Source: Methylophilus aquaticus (GTDB lineage: Bacteria; Pseudomonadota; Gammaproteobacteria; Burkholderiales; Methylophilaceae). From it: DNA of 64,000 bases. The notes under the pieces were generated by a model. The model searched no databases. It saw only the letters and a program-made list of their open reading frames with translations, and had not been told where the DNA came from. Where the stretch lies: assembly GCF_030769565.1 (NCBI RefSeq), contig NZ_JAVCAP010000004.1, positions 110,371 through 174,370 on the forward strand, read 5' to 3'. Below are positions 50,092 to 59,154 of this stretch, piece after piece. Within the stretch, counting starts at the first letter, position 1; every line of letters begins with the position of its first letter. The translations under genes and the position numbers were made by a program.

Positions 50092-51528
50092 TTAAAACGT
50101 GTACATGGCAGTCAGCCATAGTTTTTCGGTGTCATGAAAACGGCCACGTACGCCGGCAGCATTGCCTGTCGTGTTGGCGGCGGCTGCAAACTGGTCGCCC
50201 TCGTTAAACTTGCCGTATTCAAGTTTTGTCATCCAGTTTTTGTCTACATTCCAGGTGACGGCTGCATTCCATTCCGTTCCGTAACGGCTGCCACTGCGCC
50301 CGGCGCCGCCATTCACAGTGTAGAAGCCGGTGTCTGCATCAATGACGTGATAATCGGCAAAGAATACAAAGTCGCCGTAACGATAGGTGGCGGTGACAAA
50401 ACTGTCTTTAATCCCGGCGCGCGGCGTGACCAAAAACTTGTCTACCCAGCCCTGGAACAAATGGTTGGTGCCAAAAGGGGTCTGAAAAGCATAGGTATTG
50501 CTATTGCTGGATAAAAGTTCCTGATCCACCCGCAGGTTGAAGTTGTCGATACCAAAGCCGCCGCCGACTTTGTAATAGTGCGCATCAATGCGGTCATCAC
50601 CACCGCTATAATCTGACTGCTTGGCATATTCAGCCGTGTAATGTGCGCGATAGTTCGGGGTGAATGGATGGGTGCCATCCAGACGGATCCCCAAAATTTT
50701 GTTTGACTGGTCTGCTTGCAGATTGGCCGCGCCTGCACCAAACCAGGCGTTGCCTAGTCCGAGATTCTCAAAATTGCTAAAGTAGCCATAGCCCACTAGA
50801 AACTCAGTGGGCGAGATGCGGTAGCGCGCGTTGGCAATTTCCAGATTACCGTTACGTTCAGTGGTGAAAATCTGATTCACTTTTTCAAAGTGCGCCAGAA
50901 ATATTTCGGTATCCGGGATCGTTTTGTTGAACACAGACACACCATCAAATACCTGCATCACCTGACGGAAAGCGATGTCGCCGATGAAGCGGACATTGTC
51001 CAGATTTACCTGCTGGCGACCTGCACGCACGCGCGTGTTTTTAATGCCTGTCCAATCCACGTAGAGCTGGTTGATATCTGTCTGATCAGGGTCAACCACT
51101 TTCGCATAGTTGATTTTGTCATTCTGATTGGAAGCGCCATTGGTTCTAAAGCTATTGGTACCATCGTTGAAATCATCGCTCAGTTTGCTGACATTGATAA
51201 TTTGTGCGGCAAAGCTCCAGTTATGATACGGCGCAGTTTGCCAGCCAATCAGGCTGCGCAGGGTCACTGCGTTAGCGTCCTTGATCTCTTCGTTGCGGGT
51301 GGGATTTAACGTGTTAGCCGCATTGCTCAGGTTATTTGGCTGCAAGCCATCCTGCTGCACGTTCTCATAGCGCAACCTGAAACTGGTCATGTTTTTGCCT
51401 GTTTTAATCGCATCCATAAAGGTGTATTCCGGCAGCATTTCCTCTTCGGCCATTGCCGCTGAACTGAGTACTGCCAGTAATCCTGCGACAGAAACTTGAC
51501 GTAAGCGGTGGTGTGGTTTAGCGTTCAT
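50092..51528 (-). CDS. Outer membrane porin of the nitrate cluster (alginate-export-like beta barrel)
   Basis: A 478-residue outer-membrane protein with signal peptide QVSVAGLLAVLSSAAMA, many amphipathic strands rich in Tyr, Phe and Asn, and a C-terminal Phe (LWLTAMYTF). Motifs such as VDWTGIKNTRVRAGRQQVNL resemble the alginate-export domain family of porins. It lies between the ABC transporter and cobA genes, so passage of nitrate or nitrite across the outer membrane is likely, inferred from context. The ATG at 51528 follows AGGAGC. Confidence 0.82.
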   Translation of the reverse strand: MNAKPHHRLRQVSVAGLLAVLSSAAMAEEEMLPEYTFMDAIKTGKNMTSFRLRYENVQQDGLQPNNLSNAANTLNPTRNEEIKDANAVTLRSLIGWQTAPYHNWSFAAQIINVSKLSDDFNDGTNSFRTNGASNQNDKINYAKVVDPDQTDINQLYVDWTGIKNTRVRAGRQQVNLDNVRFIGDIAFRQVMQVFDGVSVFNKTIPDTEIFLAHFEKVNQIFTTERNGNLEIANARYRISPTEFLVGYGYFSNFENLGLGNAWFGAGAANLQADQSNKILGIRLDGTHPFTPNYRAHYTAEYAKQSDYSGGDDRIDAHYYKVGGGFGIDNFNLRVDQELLSSNSNTYAFQTPFGTNHLFQGWVDKFLVTPRAGIKDSFVTATYRYGDFVFFADYHVIDADTGFYTVNGGAGRSGSRYGTEWNAAVTWNVDKNWMTKLEYGKFNEGDQFAAAANTTGNAAGVRGRFHDTEKLWLTAMYTF

Positions 51529-51614
51529 AGTGTTGCTCCTTTTCAATGTGGGGGTAACCATACTTCGATGAGGTATGCGGTGCTGATGGGTGGCCGCCTG
51601 TCAGCACCAACTTT

Positions 51615-52421
51615 CTAGGCAGCTTTTTTAGCGTGCCGTTCATACAAAAACTTCAATACTTCACTGCGCAGATGCGTATAGGCCGGGTCTTCAACCAGTT
51701 CCAGACGCTTGCGCGGACGGGCTAAATCGACTGCCAGAATTTCACCGATGGTGGCGGCAGGCCCGTTGGTCATCATGACAATGCGGTCTGATAGCAGTAC
51801 GGCTTCATCTACATCGTGGGTGACCATGACGGCGGTGCATCCGGACTGTTTCATAATGCTCATCAGTTCGTCCTGCAAGCCAGCACGGGTCAGCGCGTCG
51901 AGGGCACCAAACGGTTCATCCAGCAGCAGTACTTTCGGTTCCATGGCCAGCGCACGGGCAATGCCGACACGCTGCTTCATGCCGCCGGAAATTTCGTGCG
52001 GACGCTTGTCTGCCGCATGGCTTAAGCCGACCAGCTCCAGCGCTGCATGGCTGCGCGCAGTCAGTTGCTGCTTATTTTCTGTATTTGCGAATACACGCTC
52101 TACTGCCAGGTAGACGTTCTCAAGACAGGTCAGCCACGGCAGCAATGAGTGATTCTGGAACACAACGGCACGCTCAGGCCCCGGTTGCGCAATTTCGCGC
52201 CCTGCGCAGAACAAATGACCGGCAGTAGGGGTGAGCAGCCCTGCAATCAGGTTGAGTACGGTGGATTTGCCACAACCAGAGTGGCCGATGATCGAAATAA
52301 ATTCACCTTCGCGAATATTCAGGCTGATCTCTTTCAAGGCCTGGAAGCTGCCTTTTTTGGTGTTGAACGTCATATCGACGTTTTCAATCAGCACATAGCG
52401 GTCTTGCAGTATTTTTTCCAT
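51615..52421 (-). CDS. nrtC: Nitrate ABC transporter ATP-binding protein
   Basis: A 268-residue ATPase of the NrtC/D-SsuB-TauB family: Walker A GHSGCGKSTVLNLI, signature ISGGMKQRVGIARAL, Walker B LLLDEPFGALD and the His switch VMVTHDVDEA. It lacks the NrtA-like C-terminal fusion of cyanobacterial NrtC and is closer to the NasD type; the symbol could equally be nrtD or nasD. It energises the permease encoded just upstream. The ATG at 52421 is chosen over 52442. Confidence 0.9.
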   Translation of the reverse strand: MEKILQDRYVLIENVDMTFNTKKGSFQALKEISLNIREGEFISIIGHSGCGKSTVLNLIAGLLTPTAGHLFCAGREIAQPGPERAVVFQNHSLLPWLTCLENVYLAVERVFANTENKQQLTARSHAALELVGLSHAADKRPHEISGGMKQRVGIARALAMEPKVLLLDEPFGALDALTRAGLQDELMSIMKQSGCTAVMVTHDVDEAVLLSDRIVMMTNGPAATIGEILAVDLARPRKRLELVEDPAYTHLRSEVLKFLYERHAKKAA

Positions 52422-52455
52422 GATGGCGTCCCTTGATAGCATGATTCGGATAGCG

Positions 52456-53379
52456 TTATTCGTAACTGAACTGTCTAGCGATGAGCATCAATGCCTGCTC
52501 CAGCAGCAGCCCTACAATGCCCACAATAAAGATGGCGATGATGATGTGTTCTACATTCAGGTTGTTCCACTCATCCCACACCCAGAAGCCAATACCCACG
52601 CCACCGGTCAGCATTTCGGCAGCGACAATCACCAGCCAGGCGGTACCAATCGACAGACGTACACCTGTCATCATGTAAGGCATCACATAAGGGAACAGGA
52701 TTTTGCTGAACACTTTCCACTCGGACAGGTTCAACACGCGTGCCACATTCAGGTAATCCTGCGGCACCTTGCTGACGCCGACAGCCGTGTTGATGATCAT
52801 GGGCCAGACTGCCGTGATAAAGATCACCCAGATAGCGGCCGGATCGGCGGCTTTGAACACCATCAGGCCTATCGGTAGCCAGGCCAGTGGTGAGACCGGT
52901 TTGAGCAGGCTGATAATCGGAGCCGCCATGTTCGACATAAAGGCATAACGGCCGATCAAAAAGCCAGCGGGAATGCCGACGACAGCGGCCATGGCAAACC
53001 CAAGGCCCACCCGCTTGAGGGAGTTAAGGATATTCCAGCCGATGCCCATGTCATTCGGGTTGTTGATGTAAAACGGGTCTTTAAACAGTTCAACAGCGGA
53101 ATGCCAGGTGAGCAGCGGCCCCGGCAAGCCAGGGCTGCGCGCCGAGACGACTGCCCAAATGGCCGTGAAAATGCACAAGCCAATCACGGGCGGCAACACC
53201 CACTCAAAAAAGCGTCTGGAGGTTGCCGCCCATGCAAAACCCGCTTTCGAGGGGTTGCTGGCGATTGTGCCGGTAGTGGAGAGGGTGACTACCGACGCAA
53301 CAGGGTGCGCAGCCGCCGTTTTTTCAACATCCTGGCGTTTCTGCATGATACTTTCCTTTTCTATACTGACTGCACTCAT
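52456..53379 (-). CDS. nrtB: Nitrate ABC transporter permease
   Basis: A 307-residue inner-membrane permease with about six helices, including WVLPPVIGLCIFTAIWAVVS, and the EAA-like loop region RVLNLSEWKVFSKILFPYVM preceding MPYMMTGVRLSIGTAWLVIV. It matches the BPD_transp_1 type of NrtB/SsuC. The ATG at 53379 has a good GAGGAG site; the cytoplasmic N-terminus is longer than usual. It starts 24 nt after nrtA and is followed by the ATPase gene. Confidence 0.92.
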   Translation of the reverse strand: MSAVSIEKESIMQKRQDVEKTAAAHPVASVVTLSTTGTIASNPSKAGFAWAATSRRFFEWVLPPVIGLCIFTAIWAVVSARSPGLPGPLLTWHSAVELFKDPFYINNPNDMGIGWNILNSLKRVGLGFAMAAVVGIPAGFLIGRYAFMSNMAAPIISLLKPVSPLAWLPIGLMVFKAADPAAIWVIFITAVWPMIINTAVGVSKVPQDYLNVARVLNLSEWKVFSKILFPYVMPYMMTGVRLSIGTAWLVIVAAEMLTGGVGIGFWVWDEWNNLNVEHIIIAIFIVGIVGLLLEQALMLIARQFSYE

Positions 53380-53402
53380 GGTGATACTCCTCGCGATGCT
53401 GG

Positions 53403-54707
53403 TTAGCCTTTGATTTTGAAGCTGTTGGCATAGCCTTTCGGGTCTTTGCCATCCCACACCACACCGTCGATCAGTTTGCTGGTGCGCATAGGGTCAGCAG
53501 GGACTGTGATGCCCAGTGATTTGGCGGCTTCAGTGTAAATGTCGATGCGGTTAACTTTTTTCGCGATAGCGAGGTAGTCAGGGTCAGACTTCAGCAAGCC
53601 CCAGCGTTTGTGCTGAGTGAGGAACCACATGCCGTCGGACAGGTAAGGAAAATTCACTTTGCCATCATTGAAAAACTTCATGAAGTTCGGGTCTTTCCAT
53701 TTTTTCCCGATGCCATTTTCATAATCACCAATAAAGCGGCCTGCAATCACCTCTTCTGGCGCATTCACATAGGCTTTGCCCGAGATCAGTTTTGCAACTT
53801 CAGCGCGATGCTCAGTGGCATCAATGTAGCGGCAGGCTTCTAAAATGGCTTTCGTCATGGCCAATGCGGTATTCGGATGCTTGGCCACAAAGTCGGCGGT
53901 GCAGCCAAGTACTTTTTCCGGATGGTCTGTCCAGATGTCCTGAGTGGTCGTCACGGTGAATCCGACCTTGTCGAAAATTGCACGGGCATTCCATGGTTCA
54001 CCAACGCAGAATCCATCCATATTGCCAATACGCATGTTGGCCACCATTTGTGGCGGGGGTACAACGATGGTTTTTACATCGCTCATCGGGTTGATGCCGT
54101 AGTTGGCCAGCCAGTAATACAGCCACATGGCATGGGTGCCTGTCGGAAAGGTCTGCGCAAATGTAAAGTCGCGATTTTCATTGTCAATCAGGCGTTTCAG
54201 GGTTGCGCCACTGTTTACGCCCTTGTCTTTTAATTGACTTGACAAGGTAATGCCCTGGCCGTTGTTGTTGAGGGCCATTAATACGTTCATGTCTTTTTGC
54301 TGGCCGCCAATGCCCATTTGAGAGCCATACATCATGCCGTAGAGCACATGCGAAGCGTGCAACTCGCCATTAACCAGTTTGTCGCGCACCCCAGCCCAGG
54401 AGGCTTCTTTTGACGGGATGATTTTGATGCCATATTTTTTATCGAAGCCCATTTGCGCGGCAACTACGATAGGTGCGCAATCGGTCAGCGGAATAAAGCC
54501 GATTTTGACTTCCGTGATTTCCGGAGCATCCGAACCTGCCGCCCAGGCCTGGCTGCGAATGGCCGCAGGCACCATATTCATCATTGCGGCCGCCCCAAGT
54601 GTGCTGGCAACTGCTTGCCTGAAAAACTGGCGGCGACTGTTGTCTACGCTGCCATCGGCGTGGTGGGTGGATGATGCCAATGCCGGTTTGTTATCCGAAG
54701 TGCTCAT
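53403..54707 (-). CDS. nrtA: Nitrate ABC transporter substrate-binding protein with Tat signal
   Basis: A 434-residue periplasmic binding protein of the NrtA/CmpA type. The twin-arginine signal is NSRRQFFRQAVASTLGAAA. The body has EVKIGFIPLTDCAPIVVAAQ, MNVLMALNNNGQGITL and MDGFCVGEPWNARAIF, all typical. The ATG at 54707 follows AGGAGC; the frame runs to 54836, but that part is the leader with the terminator. It is the first structural gene after the NasR-type leader and promoter. Confidence 0.94.
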   Translation of the reverse strand: MSTSDNKPALASSTHHADGSVDNSRRQFFRQAVASTLGAAAMMNMVPAAIRSQAWAAGSDAPEITEVKIGFIPLTDCAPIVVAAQMGFDKKYGIKIIPSKEASWAGVRDKLVNGELHASHVLYGMMYGSQMGIGGQQKDMNVLMALNNNGQGITLSSQLKDKGVNSGATLKRLIDNENRDFTFAQTFPTGTHAMWLYYWLANYGINPMSDVKTIVVPPPQMVANMRIGNMDGFCVGEPWNARAIFDKVGFTVTTTQDIWTDHPEKVLGCTADFVAKHPNTALAMTKAILEACRYIDATEHRAEVAKLISGKAYVNAPEEVIAGRFIGDYENGIGKKWKDPNFMKFFNDGKVNFPYLSDGMWFLTQHKRWGLLKSDPDYLAIAKKVNRIDIYTEAAKSLGITVPADPMRTSKLIDGVVWDGKDPKGYANSFKIKG

Positions 54708-54739
54708 TTCAGCTCCTTTAATCAAATAAAAAGTAAGAC

Positions 54740-54797
54740 GATAAAAACAAAAAAGGCGTCCTGAGTTCAGAGTGATCTCTAAACTCAGGACGCCTTT
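54740..54797 (-). terminator. Leader terminator of the nrtA operon
   Basis: Read on the minus strand, AAAGGCGTCCTGAGTT and its exact complement AACTCAGGACGCCTTT form a 16-bp stem with a 14-nt loop, followed by a T-rich tract (TTTTTTGTTTTTAT). It lies 33 nt before the nrtA ATG, within the transcribed leader. This is the arrangement that NasR overrides in Klebsiella nas leaders. Confidence 0.92.
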
Positions 54798-54864
54798 GTC
54801 CTTATTGCATAAATTAAGTAGTCGCGTATTGCGCAACCACTGATGGAGTAGCCTGTTAAATGAA

Positions 54865-54884
54865 CAATGTCCCCGTTAACATTG
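54865..54884 (-). promoter_or_regulatory. ANTAR-type hexaloop hairpin in the nrtA leader
   Basis: On the RNA, a 7-bp stem CAAUGUU / GACAUUG closes the hexaloop AACGGG, with A at loop position 1 and G at position 4, the two bases conserved in targets of ANTAR-domain antiterminators. It lies between the predicted transcript start and the leader terminator. The second hexaloop hairpin usual in such leaders was not clearly seen; a 9-bp stem with a CAAUA pentaloop follows at 54815-54840. Confidence 0.7.
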
Positions 54885-54927
54885 ACCACAAGTAAACCAC
54901 AGGCAACTCGCTTTCAAAGTTGATTTA

Positions 54928-54942
54928 GCAAATGGCATGCCA
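54928..54942 (-). promoter_or_regulatory. Sigma-54 promoter of the nrtA operon
   Basis: On the minus strand TGGCAT-N5-TTGC has the correct GG-N10-GC spacing. The predicted start is near 54916, giving a leader of about 210 nt to the nrtA ATG that contains the hexaloop hairpin and the terminator. Confidence 0.75.
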
Positions 54943-55028
54943 GATTTTAATCTAGAGGCAGGTGTCTGATTTACATGGGTTTTTTTTGAGGAGTTTTAAA
55001 AATAAACTGTCTGGAATTGATTTTTACC

Positions 55029-55054
55029 TGCACCATTGAAGTGCGGATGCACCA
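55029..55054 (-). promoter_or_regulatory. NtrC-type enhancer sites upstream of the nrtA promoter
   Basis: On the minus strand GCACTTCAATGGTGCA (55029-55044) closely matches the known NtrC sites of glnA (GCAC-N8-GTGCA type). A further TGGTGCA half site lies at 55048-55054. They are ~90-110 bp upstream of the -24 element, a usual enhancer distance. Confidence 0.75.
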
Positions 55055-55110
55055 TCGTAAAGAGGTGATGTTTGCAATAACTAATGATACGGGAGGGGAT
55101 GGTACGCCCG

Positions 55111-56382
55111 TTAACCAGGTTGCGTACTCAGCTCGATAATGTTTTCGGCTACATCAATAATTTTGCGGTTCTGCTCCATGGCCGAGGTGCGCAATACCTT
55201 ATAGGCTTCTTCTTCGCTGACTTTCATCTGCCGCATCAAAATGCCTTTGGCGCGTTCGATGCACTTGCGTTCATTCAGGGCTTTTTTGGTTGCAGATAAC
55301 TCATGTTCAATTTCGGCAATCTGCATCGATTGTTGTTGTAATAGATGAATGACTGAGGCCATGGGATAGCCCGCCACGGCGTCTTGTGTCAGCCACGTAT
55401 AACTGTTGTCCATTGCTATGTCTGGATTGAGCAGGCTGTAGGGAGCATTGCCAACCGTTGTCGAGGTTGGCTTGCATACCTGGGTAAGGCTGGCCTTAGC
55501 TTGGGAAAGGTCCGACTGTGCTTCCGAGACCAGGCAGGCCAGCTCTTCGTGCATGATGGAAACCAGATGGCATTGAATTTTCCATATTTCACTCAGTCGC
55601 TGGCTACACAGGTTGAACCATAAATGTCCATCGCCTGTTTCTAATGTCTGGTTAATGCTTGCCTCTGTCAGTTTTGTTCTGAAGTTAAGGTGATCATGGG
55701 TTAACGTTGATTGCTTGAGGGTTTCCCATTCCTGTTTTAGCGCTTCTGTCGTAAATTGCGTAAATAATTCAAAATGGCGTTCTTGCAAGGCAATCAGGCC
55801 TGCCAGCCGGTGATGGTGATTTTCCTGCATGATGCCGGAACCAAAAGCATGCGACCCAACCGCGCGTTCCTGGCCAGCAAATTCTTTGGCCTGCACCAAG
55901 TTGTAAAGTGCGACTAAATGTTTGGATATTTTGCTATCTATGGTGTTGTCAGTGATTTCGAAAATCAGTGAAACCAGCTGGCTGATCAGGCGGGTAAAAA
56001 ATGTGATGCAGTCCGGCGAGCTGACTTTGAGCAGGGTCACTTGATGGCGAAAGCCGTGCAACTCATTAAACCCCAGCAATATCCACGAAATCAGCGTCAG
56101 CTGTTTGGCTTCTGCCGAGCTGTGGTGTTGCAAATGCAAAGCCAGTGCTTGCTTGAATTGCTGCTCAAGGTCATGGTTTTCGGTGACCAGTGCGGCACGC
56201 TCCTTGGCAAAGCGTTGCCCGGTCGAGGCCACATATAGGCAACTGGCGCCGCGCTCTGCTTGCAGTTGGTGAATAATCAGGCCGATGGTTTCGACAAACT
56301 CGGTGCTAAACGATAGGCGTTGCAATTCGTCAACATGACGTTGCTTGGCTAACAGAATGATATTTTCTACGGAGTGGTTCAT
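55111..56382 (-). CDS. nasR: NIT-ANTAR nitrate-responsive antiterminator
   Basis: A 423-residue protein with the two-part layout of NasR. An all-helical nitrate/nitrite-sensing NIT domain fills ~25-290 (LIIHQLQAERGASCLYVAST, TLLKVSSPDCITFFTRLISQL, FELFTQFTTEALKQEWETLK). A C-terminal ANTAR RNA-binding domain lies at ~355-415 (ALNERKCIERAKGILMRQMK, SEEEAYKVLRTSAMEQNRKI). With nitrate it should bind the nrtA leader and prevent termination. It is encoded directly upstream of the operon it is proposed to control, in the same direction. The leader features support the assignment strongly. Confidence 0.92.
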   Translation of the reverse strand: MNHSVENIILLAKQRHVDELQRLSFSTEFVETIGLIIHQLQAERGASCLYVASTGQRFAKERAALVTENHDLEQQFKQALALHLQHHSSAEAKQLTLISWILLGFNELHGFRHQVTLLKVSSPDCITFFTRLISQLVSLIFEITDNTIDSKISKHLVALYNLVQAKEFAGQERAVGSHAFGSGIMQENHHHRLAGLIALQERHFELFTQFTTEALKQEWETLKQSTLTHDHLNFRTKLTEASINQTLETGDGHLWFNLCSQRLSEIWKIQCHLVSIMHEELACLVSEAQSDLSQAKASLTQVCKPTSTTVGNAPYSLLNPDIAMDNSYTWLTQDAVAGYPMASVIHLLQQQSMQIAEIEHELSATKKALNERKCIERAKGILMRQMKVSEEEAYKVLRTSAMEQNRKIIDVAENIIELSTQPG

Positions 56383-56625
56383 GGGGTCTTGTTGTATTCA
56401 AGCAAGAATCATGCACGCGACTATGATGCTGCTGGGGCGAACAGGTGCCGACAGCGATGGGCACAACGGGGGCGAATATTAACGGCAACGTCTTTTTAAT
56501 GCAAATCCAGTGCATGTGAATCCGGCCAGAATTCAGTTTCCTTGTCAGCCCCATGAAAGGTGGCGGCATAGCGAGAGCAATCACAGGTATGGTATGCTTT
56601 AACTTTGTCCAAAATTGGTGTCTCA

Positions 56626-57594
56626 GTGTCTTTAAATGCTTGTTTGGTGCGGATTGCAGGCGATATGCAGCAGGTGGATGAGGTCATCCGCCAGTCTTTG
56701 TCCTCCCAAGTCCCGCTGATTAATCAAATCTCGGAATATATTATTCACAGCGGTGGCAAGCGTTTGCGGCCCACGCTGGTATTGATGGCGGGTGATTTAT
56801 GCGGCTCTGTTTCGGCTGCGCACCATCAGCTGGCTGCGATTGTCGAGTTTATTCATACCGCCACTTTGCTGCATGATGATGTGGTGGATGCCTCGGATTT
56901 GCGTCGCGGCAAATCAACAGCCAATCATGTCTACGGCAATCCGGCCAGTGTGCTGGTGGGGGATTTTCTGTATTCCCGCGCTTTCCAGATGATGGTCAGG
57001 CTGCAACAGATGCGCGTGATGGAAATTCTGGCAGATGCCACCAATATCATTTCCGAAGGTGAAGTCTTGCAACTGCTCAATGTACGTAACATAGGCGTCA
57101 GCGAGCAGGATTATTTACAGGTGATTCACTTTAAAACGGCCAAGTTGTTTGAAGCTGCAACGCGCCTGGGTGCGGTACAGTCTCAAGTGAGTCCTGCGCA
57201 GGAAGAAGGCTTGGCCCGCTATGGCATGCATTTGGGCACGGCATTTCAATTGATTGATGATGTGCTGGATTTGAGCGGTGACAGCGAAAAAATTGGCAAA
57301 ACCCTGGGCAATGACCTGGTCGAGGGTAAAGTGACCCTGCCGATGCTGTATGCCATTCAGAATGCGCCTGCCAGCCAGGCAGAACTGGTTAAACAAGCCT
57401 TATTACAAGGGCAGGGTGATCAGCTGCAAACTGTGCTTGAAATCCTGCATGGCGTAAAGGCATTTGATTATGTCCGTACTGTGGCGCATAGAGAAGCAGC
57501 ACTGGCTTGTCAGGCACTGGCACCCTTTGCAGAGTGTCCAGCCAAGCAGGCATTGATCGATCTGGCCGGTTTTTCGGTCAACCGGCAGCAATAA
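56626..57594 (+). CDS. ispB: Polyprenyl (octaprenyl) diphosphate synthase
   Basis: A 322-residue trans-prenyltransferase with the first aspartate-rich motif in LLHDDVVDASDLRRG, the second in QLIDDVLDLSGDSEKIGKT, and SGGKRLRPTLVLMAG near the N-terminus. It makes the ubiquinone side chain. The GTG at 56626 gives an N-terminus (SLNACLVRIAGDMQQVDEVI) matching the family; an in-frame TTG at 56605 is less likely. The rplU-rpmA genes often found next to it are not here. Confidence 0.92.
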   Translation: MSLNACLVRIAGDMQQVDEVIRQSLSSQVPLINQISEYIIHSGGKRLRPTLVLMAGDLCGSVSAAHHQLAAIVEFIHTATLLHDDVVDASDLRRGKSTANHVYGNPASVLVGDFLYSRAFQMMVRLQQMRVMEILADATNIISEGEVLQLLNVRNIGVSEQDYLQVIHFKTAKLFEAATRLGAVQSQVSPAQEEGLARYGMHLGTAFQLIDDVLDLSGDSEKIGKTLGNDLVEGKVTLPMLYAIQNAPASQAELVKQALLQGQGDQLQTVLEILHGVKAFDYVRTVAHREAALACQALAPFAECPAKQALIDLAGFSVNRQQ

Positions 57595-57605
57595 AAATCA
57601 TTGAT

Positions 57606-57644
57606 CTGAATGACGGTCAGCCGTAAAAACGGCTGGTCATTCAG
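57606..57644. terminator. Bidirectional hairpin between ispB and the convergent gene
   Basis: CTGAATGAC-GGT-CAGCCGT / ACGGCTG-GTCATTCAG pair with only a small internal asymmetry, in the 66-nt gap between convergent genes. It can serve both strands; there are no clear long T runs. Confidence 0.65.
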
Positions 57645-57660
57645 TCATGCATGTTACAAA

Positions 57661-58065
57661 TTAATTGAGAGCGATCGGCTCGCCACTGATGTGGTAGTAG
57701 CTTAAGCGTGCGCAATCGTTGGTTGCCGAGGTCAGCGCACCATCAAACAGCGATTTGCCATCCACATCTACCACGGCATAGCCGTTATGGTACAAGGTCA
57801 CTTCGGCCTGTAATTCCACCGTTTGTGTGTCAGGGTGGTAAGTTTTGGAGGCGTGGCCTTTGTGCTGGGCGCGCATCGCAAAACTGATGCAGTTTTCTTC
57901 TTCTTCCTCACTGTAGACTTCCCAGTGCTGTTGACCGGTCAGTTTGGCCAGCCAGCCGGGTAAATCCACTTCTACGCGGCAAATGACCGGTTCATCCCAT
58001 TCCGGGTGGTCCACCTGGTTGAGTTCGACTTCTGTCGACGGGGAAATCTTGATTTGATCAGACAT
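57661..58065 (-). CDS. Small acidic protein of unknown function
   Basis: A 134-residue cytoplasmic-looking acidic protein without signal peptide or membrane segment. It has alternating hydrophobic strands (VICRVEVDLPGWLAKLTG, VELQAEVTLYHNGYAVVDVD) and a run of five glutamates (YSEEEEENC) in the middle. I do not recognise a family. The ATG at 58065 follows GGAAG. It is convergent with ispB and divergent from pilD, so it is probably monocistronic. Confidence 0.75.
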   Translation of the reverse strand: MSDQIKISPSTEVELNQVDHPEWDEPVICRVEVDLPGWLAKLTGQQHWEVYSEEEEENCISFAMRAQHKGHASKTYHPDTQTVELQAEVTLYHNGYAVVDVDGKSLFDGALTSATNDCARLSYYHISGEPIALN

Positions 58066-58273
58066 AGATAACTTCCTTCACATAAAGCGGGTGAGAAGCC
58101 ACTCGTCAAGAGTGCCATTCCCATCTTACACGTAAATGGCGCCTGACTAGCGGTTTTCAAGGTCACCGTGCGGATATTTTCCACGCCCTGATAAGCGCTA
58201 TGGCAAGTGTTGACCTTGCTTAGTTGCATTAACGATGCGATGATGCAGCAACCTTAATAATGATATCGGTATC

Positions 58274-59146
58274 ATGATAGAAATCCTTGAGCCTGTTTCC
58301 AGTATGTTGCGAACCCAGCCATTATTTTTACAAGTCTGTTGTGGTGTTTTAGGCTTGCTGGTTGGCAGTTTTCTGAATGTGGTGATTTACCGCCTGCCCA
58401 AAATCATGGAGCGCGAATGGCATGCCAACTGCCTGGAATTACAGGGGCAAGAGCCGCCGGAGCAGCCTGCTTTCAATCTGGTGGTGCCCAGGTCCAGTTG
58501 CCCGCATTGCGGCCACAATATCACCGCACTGGAAAATATTCCTGTGTTGAGCTACCTGTGCTTACGCGGGCGCTGCAAGCAGTGCAAAACGCCTATTTCT
58601 ATCCGTTATCCGCTGGTGGAGTTGCTCACGGCCGGGCTCTCCTTCGCAGTCGCCGCGCAGTATGGCTATAGCTTGCTCACAGTATGTGCACTTCTGTTTA
58701 TATTTGCGTTGGTCACGCTGACGTTTATCGACTATGACACCCAGTTGTTGCCCGATGATATTACCTTGCCATTGCTGTGGTTGGGCCTGTTACTCAATCT
58801 GAATCATGGATTTACTGACATCACCTCAGCCGTGGTCGGTGCCATGGTCGGCTATCTGGTGCTGTGGAGCGTTTACTGGTTGTTTAAACTGGTCACGGGC
58901 AAAGAAGGCATGGGCTATGGTGACTTTAAATTGCTGGCAGCCATTGGTGCCTGGTTTGGCTGGCAAATATTGCCTGCGGTTATTTTACTGAGTTCCGTGG
59001 TCGGCAGCGTGATTGGCATTGGCCTGATTGTGTTCAAAGGTAAAAACCGCCAGACAGCCATTCCGTTTGGCCCGTTTCTGGCGTTGGGCGGTATTGCTGC
59101 ATTATTTTATGGCCAAACGCTGGCTGCTTATTATCTTGTCCCCTAG
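58274..59146 (+). CDS. pilD: Prepilin peptidase / N-methyltransferase
   Basis: This 290-residue inner-membrane aspartic protease cleaves and N-methylates type IV prepilins and type II pseudopilins. It has the N-terminal GSFLNVVIYRLP, a zinc tetracysteine (Cys76, Cys79, Cys101, Cys104) in the cytoplasmic domain, the first catalytic Asp in LTFIDYDTQLLPD, and the GxGD motif GMGYGDFKLLAAIG. It is followed 8 nt later by coaE, as in many betaproteobacteria. It probably processes the pseudopilins encoded at 9374-18737, which have no peptidase of their own. Confidence 0.95.
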   Translation: MIEILEPVSSMLRTQPLFLQVCCGVLGLLVGSFLNVVIYRLPKIMEREWHANCLELQGQEPPEQPAFNLVVPRSSCPHCGHNITALENIPVLSYLCLRGRCKQCKTPISIRYPLVELLTAGLSFAVAAQYGYSLLTVCALLFIFALVTLTFIDYDTQLLPDDITLPLLWLGLLLNLNHGFTDITSAVVGAMVGYLVLWSVYWLFKLVTGKEGMGYGDFKLLAAIGAWFGWQILPAVILLSSVVGSVIGIGLIVFKGKNRQTAIPFGPFLALGGIAALFYGQTLAAYYLVP

Positions 59147-59154
59147 GGTAAACA

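Noticed and set aside
54904..54922. CAACU/AGUUG hairpin as first ANTAR hexaloop stem
   Set aside because: The loop is not a hexamer with A1/G4, and the predicted sigma-54 transcript start (~54916) falls inside it, so it would not be intact in the RNA.
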